Shown here one piece after another: positions 46,646 to 56,760 of a DNA stretch of 64,000 nt. Position numbers and translations under genes: made by a program. The stretch is from the NCBI GenBank assembly GCA_947462335.1, contig OX381709.1, positions 41,448,933 to 41,512,932 on the forward strand. Reading direction: 5' to 3'. Source of the stretch: Harmothoe impar (Eukaryota; Annelida; Polychaeta; Phyllodocida; Polynoidae). Position 1 is the first letter of the stretch. Each line of letters opens with the position of its first letter. A model generated the notes under the pieces. The model was given only the letters and a program-made list of their open reading frames with translations. It did not search any database and was not told the DNA's origin.

Positions 46646-49600
46646 CGTTGAGATCTCGCGCAGTACGAGAAGTACCAGTGGTGCCACTCTTTGTTTGACA
46701 AAGAATGCAGTAATTTATGTACTGCGCGTCCTCTTTTTGTCCACTGATTGTTTCCCGCCCTCTTTTATCGAACTTTTGGTCTTAAAAAAAGTGTCTTACC
46801 CCACGAGAAATCTATGTTTATATTGAATTAACTACTACTGCAAAAAAGGACATAAAGTCTATTCTAGTACATTCATGTTTGTCTACAGTGCTGAAAAGTA
46901 GGCTCATTTTTTGATAGGTATTTTTTGTTCAATTTTTTAGGGGACAACCAGTCGATAGAAATGGATGATTTTTATATCATAGAAAAGGAAAAATGTTGAA
47001 CTTTAGGCTATAGGGCAAAAATTTTACCTCAGCCAAATTTTTCACCCCAAAAATAATCAATGAAACTTTTTTTTCTTTTCTCAGCAGGGTGTCTCACCAA
47101 GGCGTCGTATAAGACACTGGTAGCAAAGCTACCTGTGTCAAAAACATAGTATGTATCTAATTGAACCGTGTTAAACAGAATCAATTATCTGTATGGAACC
47201 CTGTCAAATTGACGTCACAAATATATTAACAGGTAATGCGACCTAATGACAACCCCCCCCTCCCCCCACTCGTCATCCCTAAACAGTCATGCCACGCGTG
47301 AACTTTTCCTAATTTTTAATGATTAATTACTTCTGCATTTTTAAGCTAGAATGTACCTTATTGATATATCGTTCCGGCGAAATAGGTTGATTTTATTAGC
47401 TATTTCCTGTCCTCTTTAAATTGACATCCAATTTCCTTCTGTCGGCAGACACTTTTGGTGTATGACGACCTTCTTTTGTACTTTCTACATGTATATGGTT
47501 ATTATGCACAAACACTCAACTAAAGCATGAGTGTCAAACAACAGGTGAACATTAGATGCTTTATCATATTTGCATTCATTCCCCTGATTAAACAGTTAAT
47601 ACATTGTACTGGCGTTAGATGGTCCAAATGGTGGAATATTACCGGTATATGTCAATTGGACTCGATAAAATCCCTGAAATCTTTTCCAAGGTTTTCATCC
47701 CTGGATTTAAATCAATGTGAGTGACAAAGTAGCGATTAAATGCTTTATGACTGCCATCTTTTCAATGGTACAATCCGTCAATCTTTATTGACCAGTCCCG
47801 TGGGTTATTCTTCAAGAATAAGAACATTGCTGAAACCCTTATTGAATGGGAAATCCCATGTCTGCAGTAATGAATATCAGCCCCCTCCCCTAGTTACAAT
47901 CAGCCTGATAATTACCCCTAGTCTCAGTTCCCCCTCTCAGCGAGCAAATAAAAGTGTGCCTTTATTAGGACAGGGAGGTGGAATTAGGAGGGTCCTGCAA
48001 CATGAGCTAGGCATAAAAATGTTGACTGAGTGGCAGATTAGATTAAATTTTCAGATTGGTACATGTGAGTCGTAGTCTGGGAGCTGCTCCTGGTGGAAAC
48101 CTACTTGGACGGACCAGCTCAATCTGTGAAAATGAGTCCAGGAGAGTGATTATTGTCAGAGGTGTGTTCTACTTCAGGTCAAAGCTCCAAACAAATTGGT
48201 CGGTAATGCATTTTTTTTTTATGGATTTCCTTCCCTACTTCTTTTGTTCCAAGAATTGAGATTTTTACATTTTTTCCCCTTGAATACGCAGCACGGCAAT
48301 TTAAAAAAAAATATCAGTAGATCAACTTTTAGTGTGTCACCACTGACATATAGTGTGTCCCTACTGACATTATAATTCTAAAATTAACACAATGTATTAT
48401 GCCAGTCATCTATTGGACCCTCCCCCACAGCTAGTCTATAGGTAAGGAGCAACTCACTCTTTGTGCTAGATATTCCGCTACGGCCCACCTGTCCAAAGGC
48501 AGTGTAGAAGACATGCGAGTGACAGAAGAGCTCAGCCATTAGGCACCAACATAATGGTCTTCAGTCTGTGGAGCTTGGACCGTGTCAGCCCATGACACGG
48601 GACAAGGCCAGCAAGGCAATGAGCAGCTCACACAGACAGGTTATGACGTCACTAATGGACAAATAGGATACATGTAGTAAGGAAGAAGAAGATATGAGCA
48701 GAACCTAACCAAGCATGACATACTGACCGCCACAGCGCATCGTGCAAAAGGATTTATCACATTAAGCAAAGTCCTCACGTCAATATGACAATCATATATG
48801 GCTTAAATACACATTGTAGCTAAATATATTTAACATCCCAGTCACTCTTCTTTCTTTTTGTGTGTGTATACTATTACATTGACTGAGTGTACAGGTCTGA
48901 CATCTTTGACACACTAGTACGGGAAAGGAAGGCCCCTTATAGTCCCTATAATCATGCCATAACCACTTGGGTTAATCCGGGGGTTAATCAGATGTTAACT
49001 TGTTACATTTAACGATTGGTGAACATCAGATGTTGAAGAAATACATTTCATCATATGTCCCTTATTTGGTGAAACAGCCTACATGGAAATCTACGGACGA
49101 TATTGTGACAAGACGTAAAGAACCTCCCAAACATGTACCCGACTCTCAAAATGTTCTCCACTCCTTATACACCAATTTTTTGCTGCGATATTATGAGTTT
49201 TTTGTGTTTCTTTTTGAGCGTGAGGTCGGTGGGTATTGCGATGGGGGGGGGGGGTATAGCATTCTATATAGCCACATATACATAGGGATCCTGTCCTTAT
49301 CAGGCCCCAGTTTTACAAACGTGTTAGTTGTATTTCTTTACATTTCTGACCGATCTGCAAAGGTTATCCAGGTGATATTTCTAGATCAAGGCCTGGGGCT
49401 GTTGGAAGGTCATAGTGGAGGTCTCATTACTACAGACCTATAACACAGGTCTCACACACCCAGAGACCTCATGGAGGAGTGACTGACTATAAGCCTGTAC
49501 TGATGACACTACCCATCGCCTTTGACCCGTGTGGAGTGCCATCGGCGACCAGGTTACATTAGATTACCTACAGATACCGCTTGTCAATATGGTGATAATG

Positions 49601-50555
49601 GAAACTGACCCTGATCCAGCATCCCCCTCCTCCTGTGGGTTCTACATGATACCTACAGTTTATCCAGCACTACCTGAGTAATAGGCACCCAGTACGATTC
49701 ACCTTGTGGCTGCCCAAAACCAGAGGGTTGCACATATATATATACATGGGGCTTGGACACATGTAGATCTGTGTTACAGCACATACTGTTATTGATGTAT
49801 AGGTCTATAAGGAACGTAAGTGGTTGTGGCCACAACATATTGGGTCATTGGGGATACATCTACACCATATCACCTGAATATTTCCACTAAGGGAGCTAGT
49901 ATCAGGATGCAGGCTAGTCATTGCCAACTTCTTCGGGTAGATTTAGTAGCTATGAGGTAGACTAGCATCTGGTATCCCACATATGTATGTGCTCTTGGAT
50001 GGCATATAGCCGTTGGCCTTTCCCGCCTATTGTTTTATCAGGTAGGTTCATAGTCGTCATGTCTACCAGTAACTGGGACTGATGAAGGGTGTGATTAGGA
50101 TCTGTATATCTTCCAGTATCTCTAACAATCTGTCACCGAGCCACCCAGGCATCTCCCACCGCAGGAGGTGCATGTATGCAGCTATACAGTATACGTTTTG
50201 TTGTAGACATTTATGATAAAGTGAGTTTATTGCCATAATGCTTCTTGGATAAAGACATATAAGCAGCTCGACAGCAAGAATTCCTGTGATTTTTTTATAT
50301 ATTTCTAGTCCTACACGCTTCCATGCCGTACAAAGGGGTTATACTGGTCAAGATCCGGATATCAAGGGCCCATAATTCAAACGTGTTCTACTTATTTATC
50401 ATTGTAGTGTTATCAATACATGACCCTACTTGCTGTGTTTTAATTTTATGCTGGAACCATGTCAACCAAACCTGCACTATGAGGCAGACATTAGATAAGG
50501 GTACTGAGATATGGTTATTACATTGCTTAAGATGCTGTATACAGGACTGGATGAA
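46646..50555. other. Non-coding stretch
   Basis: No gene is recognised. The AT-rich plus-strand frame 49000-49443 (147 codons) has a G-run artefact (G12 at 49243-49254) and no domain. GAGCTGCTC at 48081 and GAGCAGCTC at 48621; the latter is 15 bp from a CRE palindrome (48644-48651). Another CRE is at 47210-47217. TAGTGTGTCMCYACTGACAT is directly duplicated near 48331 and 48351. Confidence 0.45.
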
Positions 50556-50683
50556 TTAACCCTTAAACAGCCGCATAGTGCAATTATGCAGCCCTGGCGA
50601 GTAACTCATCCGTACTGTATTCTATCTCAATCGATTATCGTGGACCTTTGTCTATGTATTCTATCTTAACCGTAAAGGGTTAA
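50556..50683. mobile_element. Small TTAA-flanked MITE (piggyBac-like), 128 bp
   Basis: The left end is TTAACCCTTAAACAGCC. The right end, reverse-complemented, is TTAACCCTTTACGG. The core includes GCAGCCCTGGCGAGTAACTC, shared with 45.0 kb. ATTCTATCTYAACCG is repeated near its right end. Confidence 0.65.
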
Positions 50684-50985
50684 TCTGTGATCACCCATAT
50701 TAGACGTCTATAGCACTATTGTCAAATACGTCATTCTAATAGTAGACCGGGTCTAGCAGCACCCGGGAGTAGGACATGCGCACACAGGTACTGATCACTC
50801 ATACCTACCCTCTAACCAACACCAAAGACATTCCGAGATGACAGACAAAAGATTGCATCAAGCTTATGGAATCATTAAGGTCGTACGAGAAAAAACATGT
50901 CCACTATCATCATCATCCCTGTACATGTATACATGTACATGACGCAGCTTACCGGTATATGAAGTACATATTTGTGAATATACAT
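50684..50985. other. Non-coding stretch
   Basis: It holds the overlapping palindromic string GTACATGTATACATGTACAT (50921-50940). Confidence 0.45.
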
Positions 50986-51165
50986 GGGTTAAAAATGGAC
51001 TACCGGTACATCGACACGACCCTTTTAAAAATCGACACGGGCGACACGGCCCTTTTAAAAATCGACGGAGAGAAAAATAGAGCATAATGTATAGGATAAA
51101 AATCGACACAGCGACACGGTACTTCCCCTTAAATTCGACATGGTGACACAGTGAGACATTTGGAG
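50986..51165. repeat. Degenerate AAAAATCGACACGGCGACAC repeat
   Basis: ACATCGACACGACCC, TTTTAAAAATCGACACGGGC, CCCTTTTAAAAATCGACGG, AAAAATCGACACAGCGACAC and AAATTCGACATGGTGACAC follow in series with irregular spacing. Same family as 35848-36040 and 53511-53603. Confidence 0.6.
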
Positions 51166-51874
51166 ACCCATGTATAGTCACATATTTGTACCTAATGATT
51201 TATCTCCTTAAAGCCTTAATGTGTATATAATTATTAGAGTAACTTACCGGAAGTAAACTCGGACTTGATATTTACGAATGTCCTGGAAAAGTAAAGAAGA
51301 AAAAATATTACTACGGTGAATCATTGATACATATTTAAAAAGAACTACTATCATCCAGCAATGGACAGTTTTCAATGTTCTTATGGAGGGTATTCCCCTT
51401 AGCATTCTCACTTAACTAGTAGAGGGCTCACGGCATCACCCAGATTGACAAAGTACCAACCAATAATCGACACCACTTCCCCTTGCACACCTACATACAT
51501 ACACCCTTAGAAAGCAGCCTCTGCAGCGTGGATTTGTGTTATATGGCACCTGATCGATGTTTGGAAACACAGCCTAAATGCATTGACATGCCTTTGAGCG
51601 ATAAGCCGTGCCCGTGCTGGGCATTTATCATGCACGGGTGAGTGAAGTAGTCGGGAGCACGCCAGGCGGGGAGGGTAATGAGGGACGCATGGCTTAATCA
51701 ATAAGTGGCGGTCGTCAATCGCCTCCCACTATACCCGGGCTGGGGTGGAGTTTAATGCTTGACACACTACTACAATGTGGCAGACTTGAGTCTTAATGTA
51801 TCCACACCCAGTACATAATCCACCCGGCACAACCTCGGCCTCCACCCCACTCCCCATCGTCATCACACAATGTG
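51166..51874. other. Non-coding stretch
   Basis: Positions 51510-51730 are GC-richer and of mixed composition, with CCTTTGAGCG and CATGCACGGGTGAGTGAAG. No gene is recognised. Confidence 0.4.
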
Positions 51875-52045
51875 TTAACCCTTTAAGGGCTGCTGAGTGC
51901 ATTATTGCATTATGCCCTTTGGTCGTCATGATGCTTGAATGTATTCTCGCATCATGCAGTCGACCCTATGGGGTTAATATACCCCCGAAGAGTCTGCATG
52001 ATGCATGAACCACATGAGAACGCTATGTGGCCCGTAAAGGGTTAA
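51875..52045. mobile_element. Small TTAA-flanked MITE (piggyBac-like), 171 bp, best preserved
   Basis: The left end is TTAACCCTTTAAGGGC. The right end, reverse-complemented, is TTAACCCTTTACGGGCC. The core GCATTATGCCCTTTGGTCGTC then ATGATGC is shared with the 34.4 and 45.0 kb copies. Ends and TTAA duplication are nearly intact, making this the type copy for the window. Confidence 0.75.
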
Positions 52046-53193
52046 CCACCCCACTCAGATGCTGAACAATTGCAGACTGAATGATCCAGGATTCCAGCAC
52101 CTCAGACAAAGATGGCATTTGAGTGTGGGTTGAAGTGGAGTTTACTTGTGCTGTTCTATTTCATGTCTAGACCCTTTGGTATAGAGAGGGTAGACCTATC
52201 TCTATGGAAGGCCAAACATAGAATATCCTTTATACCTGAACCGTCTTAAAAGGGCGTGTCACATGGGTGTCGTACATAGGAACAGTATGGGTATTTTGAG
52301 GGTAAACTACTAGTATATTTGCTATATATGTATACACCAAAATGGCAAAATGATTAACTATTCAAAATGTTTGATCATGTGGAAACAAATACAAATTGGA
52401 ACTGTTGAGGGAGGGGCCAAATAAATGTCGAAATGAATGTCAGCCTTTTTTATTTGCGAAACTTTGGGGTACTGAAAAAAAATTAGAATCTACTCACGGC
52501 GACCAAAAAGATATGTTAACGCACTTGCGCAAAAATCCGCCAACCCCAGTTTATAAAATTTCCAAAAAATGTCATAAAAAAATAACTTATATAGTATGGC
52601 CCACTGTTGCTAAGGACCCCAAAACATACCCTTTCCCTGGAATTGTGTTCATATATTCTCCAGGTGTGTGCATGTTGCCCCTGGAGGTGGGGAGGGAGGG
52701 CACCATTGTAATCTAAGCGACCCTGCAGTTAGCACGGTCTAACCCCTGTGATCAGATCAGGCCCATCCATTAGGTAAAAAGCAAACCGCATTAAGGACCC
52801 CCTACACACTGTAGACAGCAGAGGCCCGTGTCAGGCAGGGTTTAAGTACAACAAAGGCCGTCTAAGTAACACCACTGCTGATAAGGCACATGACACAGGC
52901 CGCCTCCAGGGGAAGGGGGGGGGTCTGGTTCTAATCTGCTATCTCTCTATTTTTCAGTCTCACGTGTTGTCATTTCTTGTCTAACTATGCTTAGCTATAC
53001 TAAGTATCTCTGCCCTGAAGAAACGATGTATCTGCAAATACCGTGCCCATTATACATAACGCACTTGTTTACATTGTGTACCGGTATAAGCAATGAGTAT
53101 ATTGCTCTATACTCATTGGTATAAGGCAACGACCCCTCCCCCCGCCCCAATTTGCACCTTTCACTTGCCTCTATACAGCATAAACCCCACATC
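52046..53193. other. Non-coding stretch
   Basis: The 106-codon frame at 52396-52716 has no recognisable domain and no splice or start support. A G-run lies near 52915-52923. Confidence 0.45.
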
Positions 53194-53257
53194 AGGCCAA
53201 AAAAAAAAAAAGGTGTGTTTCCAGTAACATGGTCACAGAGCATAGACCCGGCCGGTC

Positions 53258-53297
<40 letters not shown>

Positions 53298-53510
53298 TTC
53301 TTTCCCAAAGGCCTGTAACTAGGTGCCTCTACATGGGTACCCACATTTTTTTAGCGCGTCACCGCCTCACTTTTTAGGGGAGAATTTCTATCAAATTATA
53401 TCCCTATTAAAGTGTTCTTATATGCACAAATGGATGCACTCACATGGGAGTGTCGACAACAAAATCTTTCCAATCTTAAAATCTTGTGTTACAGTGATAA
53501 TCTTAAACAT

Positions 53511-53603
53511 TTTCTGTGTCCGTCAATTTTTAAAACCCCATGTTGCAAGTGTCTATTTTTAAAAACCCTGTGTCGCCTGTGTCGATTTTTACCCATGTAG
53601 AGG
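53511..53603. repeat. Short CGAT/CTATTTTTAAAAACCC repeat
   Basis: GTCAATTTTTAAAACCCCATG, GTCTATTTTTAAAAACCCTG and GTCGATTTTTACCCATG alternate with TGTG words. This is the reverse-sense relative of the 50.99 kb segment. Confidence 0.5.
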
Positions 53604-53719
53604 CACAACTAGCTCACGTCATAGGGCGATTTGGTAAGAATTTTCTAAACGGGAGGGTGGATGGTCCGGACTCCCAGGACTCGTCCTTTGGATCCGCCTC
53701 TGCCAGATTTATCACAAAT

Positions 53720-53858
53720 CCGTATGTATAAGCCTAATTCACGTATAAGCCACACCTAGAGTTTGGGCCGATCCTATAAGCCGCAATGCCGACACTGCAA
53801 TGGCCATCTGTCTCGCGTAGGCCCCTACTGGCCGCGGCTTATATGTGAGGTTTTACGG
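53720..53858. mobile_element. Nested small MITE with CCGTA ends and TATAAGCC words, ~140 bp
   Basis: The left end is CCGTATGTATAAGCC; the right end, reverse-complemented, is CCGTAAAACCTCACATATAAGCC. CGTATAAGCC and CCTATAAGCC occur inside. It is related by terminal word to 20.3, 22.3 and 23.3 kb, and lies inside the composite element. Confidence 0.5.
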
Positions 53859-53989
53859 TATAAGATATTTTGGTGGGGCATTTTTGAGTGATCTATGCTG
53901 TGTCTTACGAACTTGGGCCAATGTTTTTGTCTCTGACCGAGTGCCATCTCTGACCAGGTGCCGTCTCTGACTGGGTGCCGTAATCTCGC

Positions 53990-54302
53990 CATAATCCCCA
54001 CAAAAGTTTGATGTCCAAAATATCATTACATTTTCATGCCAGTTTATATGGTCCATAGGTAGAATTGTAAAAAATAATTTTTAAAAAAGGCCCACCAAAA
54101 TGAATATATGGCTGTGTCTCACGAATTTAGGCCAATGCACCCGGTCAAAAACATTGACTCAGCCATATATTCATTTCGGTGACCCTTTTTTAAATTTTTT
54201 TTTTTACAATTCCACCTAGGCCTACGGACCATAAAAACTGACATGTAGCAATTGAAATGAAAAATGTAAGGATATTTGGCCCTCCAACTTTGGGGGGAAA
54301 AC
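53990..54302. repeat. Long inverted repeat (foldback), arms ~110-130 bp
   Basis: The left arm (about 53990-54112) includes CCAAAATATCATTACATTTTC, CAGTTTATATGGTCCATAGG, AGAATTGTAAAAAA, AAAAGGCCCACCAAAATGAATATATGGCTG. The right arm (about 54164-54302) is the reverse complement with mismatches and small indels. The loop (about 54113-54163) contains TCACGAATTTAGGCCAATG, itself a direct repeat of CTTACGAACTTGGGCCAATG near 53905. Three 17 bp units of GACYRRGTGCCRTCTCT lie at 53935-53985. Confidence 0.65.
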
Positions 54303-54378
54303 TGGTTATCTTACAATTTTTGCTCTAAAATCCTTAATAATTGTCCGATTTATAAGCCGTAAAAAGTGATATGTAGCC

Positions 54379-54411
<33 letters not shown>

Positions 54412-54475
54412 GCCATTCCTGCTTGGGTAGACCCGGTCGGGTGACTGGAAACAAACCTTTTTTTTTTTTTGGCCT

Positions 54476-54752
54476 CATGTTCTGAACCACCATTACCATA
54501 TCAACTTATTCCCTTCCATTGTATGCCTTTCTTTCTCTTCTAATTGGGAAAATTATTACTGTTCATACAAGAGCCATTTGTCAAGACCTCAGCGCATTTA
54601 CAGCACAGGTCATTTTACGACAGAGACTCTCTGAGACAGGTGTGGCGTCTCCCTGACCACCAGCGTCCTTCCCTGCGGGCAGACCGTGGAGGAGGTCACT
54701 GACCCTGGACTGCAGACCTCCCTACCCAAGTCAATACCTACGTGCTGCTTGC
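54476..54752. other. Non-coding stretch
   Basis: Nothing recognised. Confidence 0.45.
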
Positions 54753-55041
54753 CAGCTAACAGAACACCAGAGAGCCTGTACTGCTTGCAGTACACATGAC
54801 TCAGGGTCATCACTGAGTAACAGAACAGAAAGCGTGTACTGCTTGCAGTACACATGACTCAGGGTCATCACTGGGTAACAGAACAGAAAGCGTGTACTGC
54901 TTGCAGTACACATACTCGGGGTCATCACTGGGTAACAGAACAACAGAGAGCATCTGCTGCGTGCAGTTCACATGACTCGTTGTCATCACTGGTTGACAGA
55001 ATATCAGAGAGAGTGTACTGCTTGCAGTACACATGACTCAG
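54753..55041. repeat. Minisatellite, 58-61 bp unit, 5 copies, hairpin in each unit
   Basis: CTGCTTGCAG starts at 54781, 54839, 54897, 54957 (variant CTGCGTGCAG) and 55018, with spacings 58, 58, 60 and 61. The unit is GTACTGCTTGCAGTACACAT, GACTCAGGGTCATCACTGGG, TAACAGAACAGAAAGCGT. GTACTG-CTTG-CAGTAC is a perfect hairpin. Open frames through it on both strands are artefacts. Confidence 0.93.
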
Positions 55042-56500
55042 GGCCACGAGGGATTCTTCGATATTGGGTCCTTGGACGCTGGGTAGGAAGGAGCCTCGGT
55101 GTATCGAAGAGGAACAGATGTATTGATTAACAGGTATGTTATTGTCTTTTAACATGGTATTGTTTTGTTATACTTTTGTTGAAAAGAGACCCTATCTAAT
55201 GCCTCTCTATTAAGATATGATTTGTGATACAATCATAACAAATGCAAGATAGACCAGGCACCTAGCCAATAATTCAGGCACGGCTACAGCTGTATATTGC
55301 TACAGTGCTCGAGCAGTGATTGAAATAATCGATTAATTTTAATCTATGAATTGTAGGAGAAACTGCAATATATTTGGAAAATCAAGCCAACTTAACATGC
55401 TGTTATTATGGCTGAAGGGGTAGATGATATGGTGATAAGCTCACCTTGCATAGCTTGTACCCATCCCACCCCTACACCCGTCATCCCTATCAGTGACAGG
55501 TTCTTCAAGCCACGCCCCTTTGCGGTGCCAACATGTCTGTACCCAAGACACGTACACAGTCGCCATGGTAACGCTTTAACTTCCATCACCGCCTCCCCAT
55601 GTACGTCACAGGACGGGTGGGGCTTGGACGCATGGACGTAGTAGACGTACCCTGAGCCCCCAACCGGTGGGGTTATAGATAACTTAAGAAACTACCAATA
55701 ATTCAGGGTCAGGTTTCCTGTTAACAGGCATGGAAATGGGTTTTGAAAAAAAATATCCAAATAGCAGTAAGAAAAAAAGTACTCCGGGGGATATTTCAGA
55801 TAATTTGCATGGGATGAGCCCTTCCAGAGACTAAGACATAGTCAAATATTTTCTGATTGAATCTGTACAAATCACAGGGGTGACATTATGGGCTTCAGAA
55901 AACCGGAAATCCGGATAAAACCGGGAAAATACCATGCCTGTGTTAATGAGTGTGTACATGAGCAGATCCTGGGGGAGCTGCTCATGTTGTCTCCACTTGA
56001 TACACTCTGGACACATTTTAATGTGTCCCCCTCTCCGTCATCACATGTACACCTACAGTCTAAAACATGGCTTGGAACCCTTCTCTCCTAAACGTTGGTC
56101 ACAACTGTTACTGTTGTGATATTGTTGTGTTTTTAGGGAAAATAGTTAGTTGCAACTAGCCTCAATCTCGGGCCGTTCTTCCGTCCAAGGCGCTATAGAG
56201 CGTTATCATAAGTTATGGGTGGTACTGGAGATGTAATTGACATTCAATTTGTTTCGATTTCGATTATGATGAAATATTCACTATTTTGGTCTCGATTTTT
56301 GACTACATGGATACGGATTTTTAATTTAAATCGTAGGGAAAAAAGTAAAAATCGACTTGCAAAAATTACTGTTTCCAGCCATTTGTTAAAATTGGTAGCA
56401 CACCATTTCTGTGGGAAAGCACCCGATAGCTACTACCATGGTAAGCCTCCAAGGAGGAAGGGAAAGAAAGAGAGAGAGAGAGGGGCAGGCGTGTATAATC
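55042..56500. other. Non-coding stretch
   Basis: No gene is recognised. GAGCTGCTC at 55975. A G/A tract (GAAAGAGAGAGAG) lies near 56464-56482. The frame at 56215-56505 ends in a basic run caused by that tract. ACCATG|GTAAGC near 56440 resembles a splice donor but has no supporting exon. Confidence 0.4.
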
Positions 56501-56760
56501 TATAGAGCGGCGTAGCCCGGCCCTGGGTAGCAGCCTGGGGTCAGGGGGCAGGACCTGGAGGTGAGCAGCCCCTGGTCCTGCCCCACACCTGCTCACGTTG
56601 CAGCCGGGCCTGTGGTCACGTTGCCGAGCAGCTCGGCCCCACGCGGCGCCTGCCGGTTATTGGGTTATCATGGCGAGCTGCTCGGGCTTCCGTCCTGGGA
56701 ATGGCTTCTCACAACTCTCAGTGAGAGAAAAGAAAAAGGTCCGTGACGAACGCCTTTTGT
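56501..56760. promoter_or_regulatory. Candidate GC-rich block with two GAGCWGCTC sites
   Basis: GAGCAGCTC lies at 56626 (within CCGAGCAGCTCGG, a 13 bp palindrome with a single central mismatch base) and GAGCTGCTC at 56675. The near-match GTGAGCAGCCC is near 56561. The block is CpG-rich and distinct from flanking AT-rich DNA. Its function is not known. Confidence 0.35.

Larger units (their letters stand above)
53194..54475. mobile_element. Composite TIR element, ~1.3 kb, with nested insertions
   Basis: The left end is AGGCC-A12-GGTGTGTTTCCAGTAAC; the right end, reverse-complemented, is AGGCC-A12-GGTTTGTTTCCAGTCAC then CCGACCGGGTC, also found in opposed form inside the left end (GACCCGGCCGG). 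Inside are T31 (53261-53291), A30 (54380-54409), the CGAC-type repeat (53511-53603), a small TIR element (53720-53858) and a foldback (53990-54302). The outer ends match 29747-30155. There is no open frame with a known domain. Confidence 0.6.

Noticed and set aside
49000..49443. 147-codon plus-strand open frame
   Set aside because: No family resemblance. It contains a G12 tract read as glycine.
56395..56450. Possible exon ending at ACCATG|GTAAGC
   Set aside because: No acceptor, homology or conserved frame supports it.
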